NCBI GenBank assembly: GCA_038380435.1
Contig: JAWZYU010000027.1
Coordinates: 3,531,156 to 3,595,155, forward strand
DNA: 64,000 bases
Direction of reading: 5' to 3'
Source of the DNA: Ryuthela nishihirai
Lineage: Eukaryota; Arthropoda; Arachnida; Araneae; Heptathelidae
Below are positions 55,998 through 64,000 of this stretch, piece by piece. Every line of letters begins with the position of its first letter. Positions within the stretch are counted from its first letter, which is position 1. The translations under genes and the position numbers were made by a program. The notes under the pieces were generated by a model. That model searched no databases, was not told where the DNA came from, and was given only the letters and a program-made list of their open reading frames with translations.

Positions 55998-58526
55998 ATG
56001 GCTTCAGCCTTTAGTAGTGGGGGAACGGGTCTTTGCCCCATGTCTGCGATTAGGGGGCTGTTTGATATTGTTGGCATTCCCTCTCTCAATAAACATAGTT
56101 TCTTTAAACATCCCACTAACCATTTTCTCTCCATAGGTAGTTGGAATGTGAGGACTCTGCACAGAGCTTTTTCTCTTGATGTCCTCACACAAGAATTCCA
56201 CCGTTATAATTTAGATATTCTCGGCTTGCAAGAGACCAGGTGGACAGATAAAGGTCAGATTCTTAAAAATAATCTTAAATTTCTCTTTTCAGGGAGGGAC
56301 AACAATAAGCATCACCAAGGTGTGGGTCTGCTTCTCAGCAGACACGCTAGCGATGCTCTTCTAGGATATGAGTGCATTAATGAAAGGTTTCTTACAGCAA
56401 AATTTCAGACAAGCATTAAAGACTTGAATGTTATCTGCTGTTATGCCCCCACTGAGGATGCCGATGAGGATGAGAAGGATAGGTTTTATGAACAACTTCA
56501 GGATATTTTGAATTCTGTCAAGAAAGGAGATATTACCCTTGTTCTTGGTGACTTCAATGCCAAAGTTGGTACTGACTCTGACCTTTGGGGAGGAGTAATA
56601 GGCCCTTTTGGTATTGGTAGCTGCAATGGCAATGGGCAACGTCTCCTACAGGTAAGTAAACGCAATGGATTCAGAATAACTAACACTTATTACAAACACC
56701 GCGACATACATAAGTACACATGGGTTTCACCTAATGGGCTGCATAAGAATATGATTGATTACATATTAATTAACAGCAAATGGGCTAGTTCTGTTAGGAA
56801 TATCAGGGCATATAGGGGAGCTGAAATTGGATCTAACCATTACCTTGTTAAAAGTGTGTTGCAACTTAAACTTAAAAAGTGTTGTGCTAGGGTTAAAAAA
56901 TTTACTTTCAATACTGAAGCTCTGAAAGATCCAGTTATAGCCAAAGCTTACCATGATAGGTTACTTAGTCATTATGACAGTCATGGTATGCTTACTACTG
57001 AAGTTGAGGAAGAATGGGATCATTTTAAACAGGCTTTTTTGGACACTAACAGTACTCTTTTAGGAAAAAAGGAGCAGAAGAGGCAAAATTATCTGAGTGA
57101 TAAGGCACTTGAGCTTATTTCGGAAAGAAAGAACTGCAGGAATGCCCTTAATCAATACCCTACTAGTCCTAATAGAAAGCATTACAGAGACCTTAATAAA
57201 CTTGTAAAGGATCAGTTAGCTGCTGATAAGAATCGTTGGCTTGATGGTTTGGCTGACAAAGCCGAGGAAGCAGTTAGACAGCACAACAGCAGAGAGCTGT
57301 ACCAGAGAGTTAATGTTTTGTGTGGTAGAAAACGGACAGGCATACAAGGATTGAAGGATAAACAAGGTAAGGTTATAGAAGGGGAGGATTCTGTCATGGC
57401 TAGGTGGGCTGAGCATTTCAGTGATGTTCTAAACAATGCAGTTAGTTCTACTCCCATTGTTTGCAATGATGATAGATGCATTGGTGGCTTTAATGTTGGC
57501 CCTATAACACAATCTGAAGTTATTTTGGCTGTTTCTAAACTTAAACTTCATAAATCCCCAGGGGTAGATGAAATTACTACGGAAATGCTTAGAGCTGGGA
57601 ATGTTTCGGTTACCACTTGGATGACTGAAATTCTGAATATCTTTTATGATACAGGCATGGTTCCTAAGGATTTTACCAGAGCTATTGTTATCCCTATTTT
57701 CAAAAACGGTGATCGCAGTTCTTGTGATAACTATAGGGGTATCAGCTTACTCTCTGTTCCAGGTAAAGTTCTTTCCATGATTTTGCTTAATAGAATTAAG
57801 AATCTGGTTGACAGTCAATTGCGTGATGAGCAATGTGGATTCAGAAGTGGTAGGGGATGTGTGGATCAGATATTTTCACTTAGGCAGATTCTTGAGAAAT
57901 GTTTAGAGTTTCAGAAACCTTTGGTTGCTAGCTTTGTTGATTTCAAAAAGGCTTTCGACTCTGTTGATTGTCACAATTTGTGGTTGATTGTGAGATCATA
58001 TGGTATACCAGACAAGTTAGTTAACATTATGAAAGCTCTCTATAATAACACTGAGTCGTGTGTGAGAGTTGGTAAGGCTTGTAGCAATTGGTTTAGCATT
58101 ACTTCTGGTGTTCGACAAGGGTGCATTTTGTCTCCTTTTCTCTTTAGCGTTGTTATTGATTATGTTATGCGAAATTCACTTCAAGGGAAAGATTTTGGCC
58201 TTAAATGGGCTGGAGATATGAAAATTTCTGATTTAGATTATGCTGATGATTTAGCCCTTTTGGCAAATGATGTTGATGAGATGAACTCTTTCATTCGAGC
58301 TATTGATGAGACTGGTAGTAGAGTAGGTTTGGTTATAAACAGAGAGAAAACTAAAGTGATGAAAATTGGTCAGGCAGGCTGTGATTCAGTTAATCTGAAT
58401 GGTTGCAGTCTTGAGCAGGTGTCACAGTTTAATTATCTTGGGAGGTATGTAACAGATACTGGTGATGTGCAGCATGAGGTTAACAGATGGATAGGGATTG
58501 CTGCCAGGACTTTTAAGAATCTCTAG
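55998..58526 (+). CDS. RTE-type LINE polyprotein: endonuclease and reverse transcriptase
   Basis: 842 codons from the first ATG in frame. Residues about 46-285 form the endonuclease-exonuclease-phosphatase fold: SWNVRT at 49-54, QETRW at 78-82, YAPT at 149-152, LGDFNAKVG at 183-191, IDYI at 253-256. The final SDH motif is SNH here (residues 279-281), replacing the catalytic Asp that copy A keeps. The RT follows with IVIPIF near 563, FVDFKKAFDSVD near 645 (motif A), RQGCILSP near 704 (motif B) and YADD near 744 (motif C). It stops at TAG in NL-stop, where copy A has tryptophan, before the C-terminal region. An overlapping 82-codon frame (55888-56136) starts upstream in another frame. Confidence 0.93.
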   Translation: MASAFSSGGTGLCPMSAIRGLFDIVGIPSLNKHSFFKHPTNHFLSIGSWNVRTLHRAFSLDVLTQEFHRYNLDILGLQETRWTDKGQILKNNLKFLFSGRDNNKHHQGVGLLLSRHASDALLGYECINERFLTAKFQTSIKDLNVICCYAPTEDADEDEKDRFYEQLQDILNSVKKGDITLVLGDFNAKVGTDSDLWGGVIGPFGIGSCNGNGQRLLQVSKRNGFRITNTYYKHRDIHKYTWVSPNGLHKNMIDYILINSKWASSVRNIRAYRGAEIGSNHYLVKSVLQLKLKKCCARVKKFTFNTEALKDPVIAKAYHDRLLSHYDSHGMLTTEVEEEWDHFKQAFLDTNSTLLGKKEQKRQNYLSDKALELISERKNCRNALNQYPTSPNRKHYRDLNKLVKDQLAADKNRWLDGLADKAEEAVRQHNSRELYQRVNVLCGRKRTGIQGLKDKQGKVIEGEDSVMARWAEHFSDVLNNAVSSTPIVCNDDRCIGGFNVGPITQSEVILAVSKLKLHKSPGVDEITTEMLRAGNVSVTTWMTEILNIFYDTGMVPKDFTRAIVIPIFKNGDRSSCDNYRGISLLSVPGKVLSMILLNRIKNLVDSQLRDEQCGFRSGRGCVDQIFSLRQILEKCLEFQKPLVASFVDFKKAFDSVDCHNLWLIVRSYGIPDKLVNIMKALYNNTESCVRVGKACSNWFSITSGVRQGCILSPFLFSVVIDYVMRNSLQGKDFGLKWAGDMKISDLDYADDLALLANDVDEMNSFIRAIDETGSRVGLVINREKTKVMKIGQAGCDSVNLNGCSLEQVSQFNYLGRYVTDTGDVQHEVNRWIGIAARTFKNL

Positions 58527-59002
58527 AGAGTGGAATAATAGGTGTATACACCAAAAGGCTAAAATTAGACTGTATAATAGTTTGGTTCTTTCTAGGGTTA
58601 GTTATGGTAGTGAAACTTGGACACTTTGTAAACATGATAACAGGAAACTAGATGCTTTTTATTATGGATGCTTACGCATTATCTTGGGCATTAGGTGGTT
58701 TAATTTTTGTAACTAATGATGAGGTTAGGCAAAGGAGTCTGCAACTTCCTTTAATCAGCATATTGTGCAGACTCCTTTGGTTTGACCATGTTGCCCGTAA
58801 GAATAATTATAGATTAGTGAATAGGGTTATGAACAGTGTGCCTAAAGGCCTCAGAAAGAAGGGGAGACCTAGGATGCGGTGGGCAGACAATGTCAAACAG
58901 GACCTTGTTAGAATTGGTGTGCAGTGGCCAGATGCAGTAGATGTAGCTCAGGATAGACTTGCTTGGAGAACTAAATTGCACGGTCTGGTTGGACCTCCGT
59001 AG
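58524..59002 (+). pseudogene. RTE copy F: C-terminal region after the stop
   Basis: Downstream of the TAG the family C-terminal domain continues, first in one frame (KIRLYNSLVLSRVSYGSETW, CLRIILGIRWF). After an indel near 58700 it is in another (TNDEVRQRSLQLP, NRVMNSVPKGLRKKGRPRMR, GLVGPP). In copy A this region is fused to the RT. Its conserved cysteine/histidine and RMRWADN residues are typical of RTE-like C-termini, whose role is not well defined. Confidence 0.88.
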
Positions 59003-59931
59003 CCCATGGCTGCTTGAGGATGATGATGATTATACCTATACCTATACCTAATTTGTTTTAGTTTAGAATAGATTGACGGTGACAAGTCCTTGCAAGTTGG
59101 TAGGCAAACACGCGGGTCATGCAATTTAACATGTTTCGACAAGAATATGGGAGCTTGAAATGACTTGTTTACGGAGCAAGTGCGCCGGCATCGCAAACAT
59201 ACAAGTTAATGTGTGCACAAAATCAAATCTATAAAAGCGATAGCTCTAGGAATGTTTTATTATTTTTATGTGCTTCGCCGTGATAAATAGCCGTTAGTGA
59301 TAAGTGTTAGAAGTCATTATAAACATTATTTTTATAACTATCTATAAATCTGTTGAGAAGTTAATTTGTATTTGAAAATGTCTGAATCTACATCAAAAAA
59401 GAAATGCCGGCAGTACAGTATTTAGTATTTGAAATATGGATTTACGTACTCTCCTACAAACCAATCATTACCTATGTGTTTAATTTGCCGAAAAGTTTTT
59501 CCAAATGAAGCTATGAAACTTTCTAGGCTACAAGATCATTCAAATAAAATGCATGCTGATAAGAAGAACAAAGATTTATCCTATTTTCAAGAACTAGAAA
59601 AGCAATATTTAAAACAGCCAACTATGTCAAACCTTTTTGCGTCGTCTTCTAAACAAGATGATGATGGACTACGAGCCTCATATAACGTTTCATTGTTAAT
59701 CGCAAAAGCAGGAAAACCACACACAATTGGCGAGGAATTAATTTTGCCGGTAGTCAAAGAGATATTAAAAACTGTTCTTCATAAGACACCGTCAGATATC
59801 ATCAAAAAAGTTCCTCTCAGTAATAATTCAGTGCAAAGAAGAATAGATGAAATGGCAAAAGATGTTGAAATATCGTTATGTGATTACTTAAAGCCTTGCA
59901 AATTTTCCATTCAACTCGATGAATCAACACT

Positions 59932-60058
59932 ACCAAATAACGAAGCTCTACTCTTATCATATGTACTCTTATCATATGTATGTATGTATCTACTCTTATC
60001 ATATGTACTCTTTATCATATGTATGAATAACGAAGCTCTACTCTTATCATATGTATGA
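59932..60058 (+). repeat. Short tandem duplication within the hAT transposase
   Basis: The piece AATAACGAAGCTCTACTCTT plus ATCATATGTA occurs at the start and end of the block, with extra copies of CTCTTATCATATGTA between. It yields a repeated LLLSYV peptide and a TGA stop, after which the original frame continues as FIKEEKIHEELLF. It looks like replication slippage. Confidence 0.85.
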
Positions 60059-60627
60059 TTTATAAAAGAAGAAAAAATTCATGAAGAGTTATTATTTGCT
60101 AAAAATTTGGAATCTGATACAAAGGGAGAATCTATATTTAATACCATGCAAAAGTTTTTTCAAGAGAAAGAAATTCCTATTTGCAATATTTTTTCTGCTG
60201 CTACTGATGGTTCTCCAGCAATGACAGGGTGTCATAAGGGTTTCATAGCGCATTTGAAACAAGCAGTACCAAATGTACTCACTGTACATTGTATTATTCA
60301 TCGTCAGCATTTGGTTGCAAAAAATTTGAATGAACATCTACATATGTCGCTCCATTACGTTATTAAAGCAATCAATAAGATTAGAAGCAATTCATTGAAT
60401 GACCGATTATTTGGTAAGCTTTGTAATGAAAATGATGAAGATTACAATCACTTGCTGCTGCACACAGAAGTATGTTGGCTCTCTAAAGATGTTTGTCTGA
60501 ATCGTTTTTTCAATCTATTTGACTCAGTACTGGATTTTCTTGAAGACAGAGGCGAAAAATTGCGCGAAAACCTGATTACGTCAAAAAATGACATCGCTTA
60601 TTTGACAGACCTGTTTAAAATATTTAA

Positions 60628-61256
60628 GTTAAAATTAAGATATCACACAGCTAGAGAAATAGTAAGATTTATTCACGATTATGCTGTGATGGAGAGTTTA
60701 AAACATTTAAAAACTCGGTTTTTGGGAGCAAATCTCAAAGCTAAGAGAGTGCTTTTACATTGTGTAGCCAATTATAAGATTTACCTTATAATTACCCATA
60801 GATTTTTATACATCTTGTCTATGTGGCTCTTGTCACCTAAGAGCCGCTAGAAAGAAATATATAGATAAGACATATTTACCAAAATTTTCTGGTACAGTTG
60901 CACTTTGCAAGTATTTGCAGATCGTTAATAAGGCTACCAGTCCTGCTGGTAGCCTTATTAACTGGACTGGTCAGGACTGGTAGCCTTATTAACGATCTGC
61001 AAATACTTGCAAAGTGCAACTGTACCAGAAAATTTTGGTAAATATGTCTTATCTATATATTTCTTTCTAGCGGCTCTTAGGTGACAAGAGCCACATAGAC
61101 AAGATGTATAAAAATCTATGGGTAATTATAAGGTAAATCTTATAATTGGCTACACAATGTAAAAGCACTCTCTTAGCTTTGAGATTTGCTCCCAAAAACC
61201 GAGCTTTTAAATGTTTTAAACTCTCCATCACAGCATAATCGTGAATAAATCTTACT
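60628..61256. mobile_element. Palindromic foldback insertion (629 bp) in the transposase gene
   Basis: The transposase frame (AYLTDLFKIF, then LQLQGDELNLIK) is interrupted by an insert flanked by AAAATATTTAA at 60617-60627 and 61257-61267. From 60661 to 61256 the insert is an inverted repeat with arms of about 290 bp that look nearly identical. For example, AGTAAGATTTATTCACGATT at 60661 is mirrored by the end at 61256. The centre at about 60950-60966 is short and itself contains a GCTACCAG/CTGGTAGC hairpin. No recognised protein is encoded. Confidence 0.85.
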
Positions 61257-62176
61257 AAAATATTTAATCAAGTTAATTTACAATTGCAAGGTGATGAGTT
61301 GAATTTAATTAAAACGAAAAACGTCATAGCTGCTTTTGCGGGAAAACTTCTTCTATTCAAACGAAATCTAGGTAGAGGTGAATACAACCACTTTCCCACA
61401 TTATCAGCAGTTTCTGCAAAACCGGAAGATTTACTTACTTACTGCCAACACTTGGAAGTTCTTCACGTTGATTTTACGGAGCATTTCCAAGATATTTTAA
61501 ACATGAATATACCGAGTTGTGTTTTAGATCCTTTCGCAAACACAGATACTGAAGAATCATCAAATTTGGAAGAGGAACTCTTAGAACTCAGGACTAACGA
61601 AGCACTCAAAGTAAAATTCAAACATGGATACCAAGAGTTCTGGCTTCAAAAATCAATACCAGTTCTCTACCCTGGATTGTGGGCAATAGTACAGAAGTTT
61701 TTAATCGCATTTCCTTCGTCCTATATGGCTGAGCGTGGATTCAGTGCAGTAGCTAATTTACTATCAAAGAAGAGGAACAGACTACACATCACTGAACGTG
61801 GCGATCTGAGATTGATGTTAACGAAATTGGAACCCGACATTAACAAATTGTTAACACTCCACCAGCCTCAACCATCTCATTGAGTTTTTTATTTATTATT
61901 AATTTTGTGTTTATCTCATTTTTTTTTATTTCTTATTGATTCTGTGTTTATTTTTAAAATTTTAATAAACAATTTTATTGTACATTTGGTTGTCGTTTTA
62001 TTAATTTCTGCTTTATGATTTTTAATAGATAAATAAACAGATAAATTAGGTACAGATAATATGCAACAATATTTTAATATTTCATATAAAACTAAACTAT
62101 TATGGACCAGGGGGGCGTTGAAATTTTTGTTCTCTTCTAAAGGGGGTGATGGTCCAGAAAAGGTTGGAAATCACTG

Positions 62177-62660
62177 ATCTAGAATAAAAAGCATCAAGTT
62201 TCTTGTTATCTTTTTTTTGCAAAGCATCCAAGTTTTACTAACATAACTAAATCTAGGAAGAACCAAACTATTATACAGTCTAATTTTAGTATTTAGGCAT
62301 ATACGCCTATTTCTCCACTCTCCATAGATTCCTAAAAGTCCCAGAGGCAATCTCTATTCGTCGGTTAATCTCATGCCACACATCACCAGTATCTGTTGCC
62401 ATGTCTTTATCATAAAAGATATTCATAATTTCAGTCATCCATGTGATAAGCGTAACATTCCCAGCTCTAAGCATTTCTGTAGTAATTTCATCTACCCCTG
62501 GGGATTTGTGTAGTTTAAGTTTACAAACAGCCAAAATAACTTGACTATGTTATAGGGCAAACATTAAAGCCAGTAATGCATCTATCATCATTACAAACAA
62601 TGGGAGTAGAACTAACCACATTGTTTAGAACATCACTGAAATGCTCAGCCCACCTAACCA
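62177..62660 (-). mobile_element. RTE copy E, middle portion with internal deletion
   Basis: Continues copy E after the hAT: the antisense of YNSLV and KNLWRV (TGG retained) to about 62395. It then jumps directly to the RT N-terminal part (KLHKSPGVDEITTEMLRAGN, about 62530-62455) and on to about 62660. The RT core between them is deleted. Confidence 0.9.
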
Positions 62661-63635
62661 TAAAAATTCAGCTTTCAGAAGTTCATCCTTTGGTTCAAAA
62701 TTTTTTCATGTCCTAAACCAAATATCTAAATTTTCCTTCAGAAATCAGATGCATATTTTAGCAAATCAAATGAATCAAACCAACGATCAGTTATAATGAC
62801 GAGTTAAAAGTATGATGGTTAGTAATTCAACTTAGCTGTTCAAAGAGCGTGTGACATGGACTTCTATAGACAACATTCTGACTGCAACTATGCCACTTTT
62901 TGGATCACTGATTCCTGACACAAGCTGTTCCCTGTGGCAGGTCTCTGTGTCAGGAATATCAGATCTGTGTCAGAAAATCATCTGTCAGCAATCTGCATCT
63001 TGTTTGCCTCAGTGAATTATAACTAATTAAATGCAGTTGCAACCAGAATTTTTAAGGATGTGTTTATTTGCAGTTTTGATTTTAAGAGCTGGAAAAATGA
63101 TAAAAAATAACTTTGGAATAATGAAATAGGTTTATAACAGAAAAGAGTGCAAAATGGGGGGGAAAAAATGGCGGTGCGTATTTTCTAATTCCTTTCAAAA
63201 TCTATCGTTTTTAAAAATAACAGGGTTTTTTGTTTTTTTTTGTTAATCTTTAGGAGATTTTTGAAAATTTAAAGAAAAATTTGTTGATAATAGATCAAAT
63301 CAAACTTGTGAGCTTAAATCAGAAGGTTGCTTTGGCAAATAAGAATATTAACAAGCAAATCGGTAATATTTAGTGCTTCTAAGAAATGGCAATCAGATGG
63401 CTTTATAACATTATTTATATTGTAGTTTAATAGAATAAGCATCAAATTAAAAGCAAAATATTATTTTTGAAGCCTGAATTATATATTTTCATAAGTTATA
63501 TATAAAAAAAATTCAATGGCATTTTTTATTTTTTTAAAATAGAAACATTTTTGTTGTACTAAAAACGGATGCATACTTCCTTGGCCTCTCAATTCAGATT
63601 CTCCGAACGTATACAGACTACATGGACACTGGGAG
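62661..63635. repeat. Insertion in RTE copy E related to the piggyBac-like element
   Basis: The segment 63071-63575 aligns with 25998-26680 inside the element at 24371-26693. Shared strings include CAAATCAAACTTGTGAGCTT, AGTGCAAAATGGGG/GGGTGCAAAATGGGG and ATCAAATGGCTTTAT/ATCAGATGGCTTTAT. The left part (62661-63070) has no match that I can see. No TTAA-bounded ends were found here, so it may be a fragment. Confidence 0.65.
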
Positions 63636-64000
63636 GATTAAGGACATTCCTACAGAAACATACCTTTTGAAAATACCCTTGTTAAATAACATACCTTTTG
63701 AAATAAGCTCAAGTGCCTTATCACTCAGATAATTCTGCCTCTTCTGCTCCTTTTTTCCTAAAAGAGTACTGTTAGTTTCCAAAAAAAGCCTGTTTAAAAT
63801 GGTCCTATTCTTCCTCAACTTCAGTAGTAAGCAAACCATGATTATCATAATGACTAAGTAACCTATCATGGTAAGCTTTAGCTATAACTGGGTCTTTCAG
63901 AACTTCAGTATTAAAGATAAATTTTTTAACCTTAGCACAACACTTTTTAAATTTAAGTTGCAAGACACTTTTAACAAGGTAATGGTCAGATCCAATTTCA
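63636..64000 (-). mobile_element. RTE copy E, endonuclease-RT linker portion
   Basis: Antisense of the linker (STLLGKKEQKRQNYLSDKAL, ELISKG) and the end of the endonuclease (QLKFKKCCAKVKKFIFNTEV-like, then the GSDH region at the very end). A short duplication of ACATACCTTTTGAAA near 63657-63702 disturbs it. The copy runs off the window. Confidence 0.9.

Larger units (their letters stand above)
55441..59030 (+). mobile_element. RTE-clade LINE, copy F (full length, best preserved)
   Basis: Full-length insertion of 3,590 bp inside the hAT element, flanked by TATACCTAT (55432-55440 and 59031-59039). It has an untranslated leader of about 550 bp, an 842-codon frame holding endonuclease and RT, a C-terminal region in two frames, and a 3' end CTGCTTGAGGATGATGATGA. 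It is the reference for the other copies (A, B, C, D, E and the older G). Its youth is shown by the long intact frame, yet it carries a TAG stop, one frameshift and an endonuclease active-site change. Confidence 0.96.
59378..61883 (+). pseudogene. hAT transposase, ZBED5/SCAND3 type, broken
   Basis: The start at 59378 reads MSESTSKKKCRQYSI, then a single TAG, then YLKYGFTYSPTNQSLPMCLI, with a BED-type zinc finger (CLIC...H...MH) at about 59475-59565. The catalytic core follows (FSIQLDEST near 59900; SAATDGSPAMTGCHKGF near 60195; CIIHRQHLVAK near 60290; EVCWLSKD near 60466). The C-terminal part is QGDELNLIKTKNVIAAFAGK and the hAT dimerisation block (PSSYMAERGFSAVANLLSKK, RNRLHI) near 61700-61800. 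Defects are the TAG, a tandem duplication with a stop at 59932-60058, and a 629-bp foldback at 60628-61256. In many animals such genes are annotated as ZBED5-, FAM200- or SCAND3-like proteins. Confidence 0.92.
54613..62176 (+). mobile_element. hAT transposon (ZBED5/SCAND3 type), 7.56 kb with nested insertions
   Basis: Left terminus CATAGATTCCCAAC and right terminus (reverse complement) CAGTGATTTCCAACC form imperfect inverted repeats. An exact 8-bp duplication ATCTAGAA lies at 54605-54612 and 62177-62184. RTE copy E reads through when the element is removed. Inside are a subterminal GC-rich stretch, a LINE fragment (54729-55260), full-length RTE copy F (55441-59030) and a broken transposase gene (59378-61883). 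Without insertions the original element would have been about 2.8 to 3 kb, normal for this family. Confidence 0.93.

Noticed and set aside
55970..56201. Minus-strand frames of 65 and 72 codons (also seen at 8541-8775 and 13694-13892)
   Set aside because: Antisense of the conserved RTE 5' region; they recur only because the element is repeated.

Overview
This window is eukaryotic nuclear DNA from an animal, most likely an arthropod. It is AT-rich, has spliced genes and very long introns, and is packed with metazoan transposons (RTE and CR1/jockey-type LINEs, hAT, Tc1/mariner, piggyBac-like elements, pol III SINEs). The exact taxon cannot be fixed from sequence alone; the arthropod call is inference. 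No bacterial genes, operons, CRISPR arrays or free-standing RNA genes were found.

Host gene. I recognise one cellular gene, the 5' end of a HEATR5 (HEATR5B/p200-type) gene on the minus strand. Four short exons (53605-53467, 30133-29922, 9473-9365, 2893-2744) join in perfect phase into 600 nt, the first 200 codons. They have canonical GT-AG borders and match the family N-terminus in order. The gene continues past base 1. Its introns are 23.3, 20.4 and 6.5 kb and consist mostly of mobile DNA.

Mobile DNA, low to high coordinates: a CR1/jockey-type LINE fragment (3.9-4.7 kb); RTE copy A (5.7-8.95 kb, minus); a Tc1-like element carrying a small hAT MITE (11.1-12.9 kb); an old RTE copy split by a younger plus-strand RTE copy B (13.0-17.5 kb); a hAT transposase remnant and minisatellite (18.1-19.3 kb); piggyBac-like elements flanked by TTAA (20.1 and 24.4-26.7 kb); an antisense Tc1 remnant (22.9-24.3 kb); a 27-bp minisatellite (28.2 kb); a 316-bp tandem array containing a tRNA-like unit (30.4-31.5 kb); RTE C with a hAT MITE (31.8-34.4 kb); RTE D (35-38 kb); mariner and Tigger fragments (38-39.5 kb); a split THAP-domain coding remnant (43.4-43.8 kb); a CR1/jockey-type LINE (46.1-49.7 kb); and mariner and Gypsy fragments (49.7-50.8 kb).

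Upstream of the first recognised HEATR5 exon lies a nested stack. RTE copy E is interrupted by a 7.56-kb ZBED/SCAND3-type hAT element with an 8-bp target duplication. That hAT has itself received a fragment of a LINE with a restriction-like endonuclease and an almost intact full-length RTE (copy F). Its transposase gene also contains a palindromic foldback insertion.

Two tRNA-derived SINE families are scattered through the window with target-site duplications. One SINE body occurs with a tRNA-derived head in most copies and with a 5S-rRNA-derived head in one. Its 3' end shares an 11-mer with the 3' end of the RTE elements, suggesting that the RTE machinery mobilises it.
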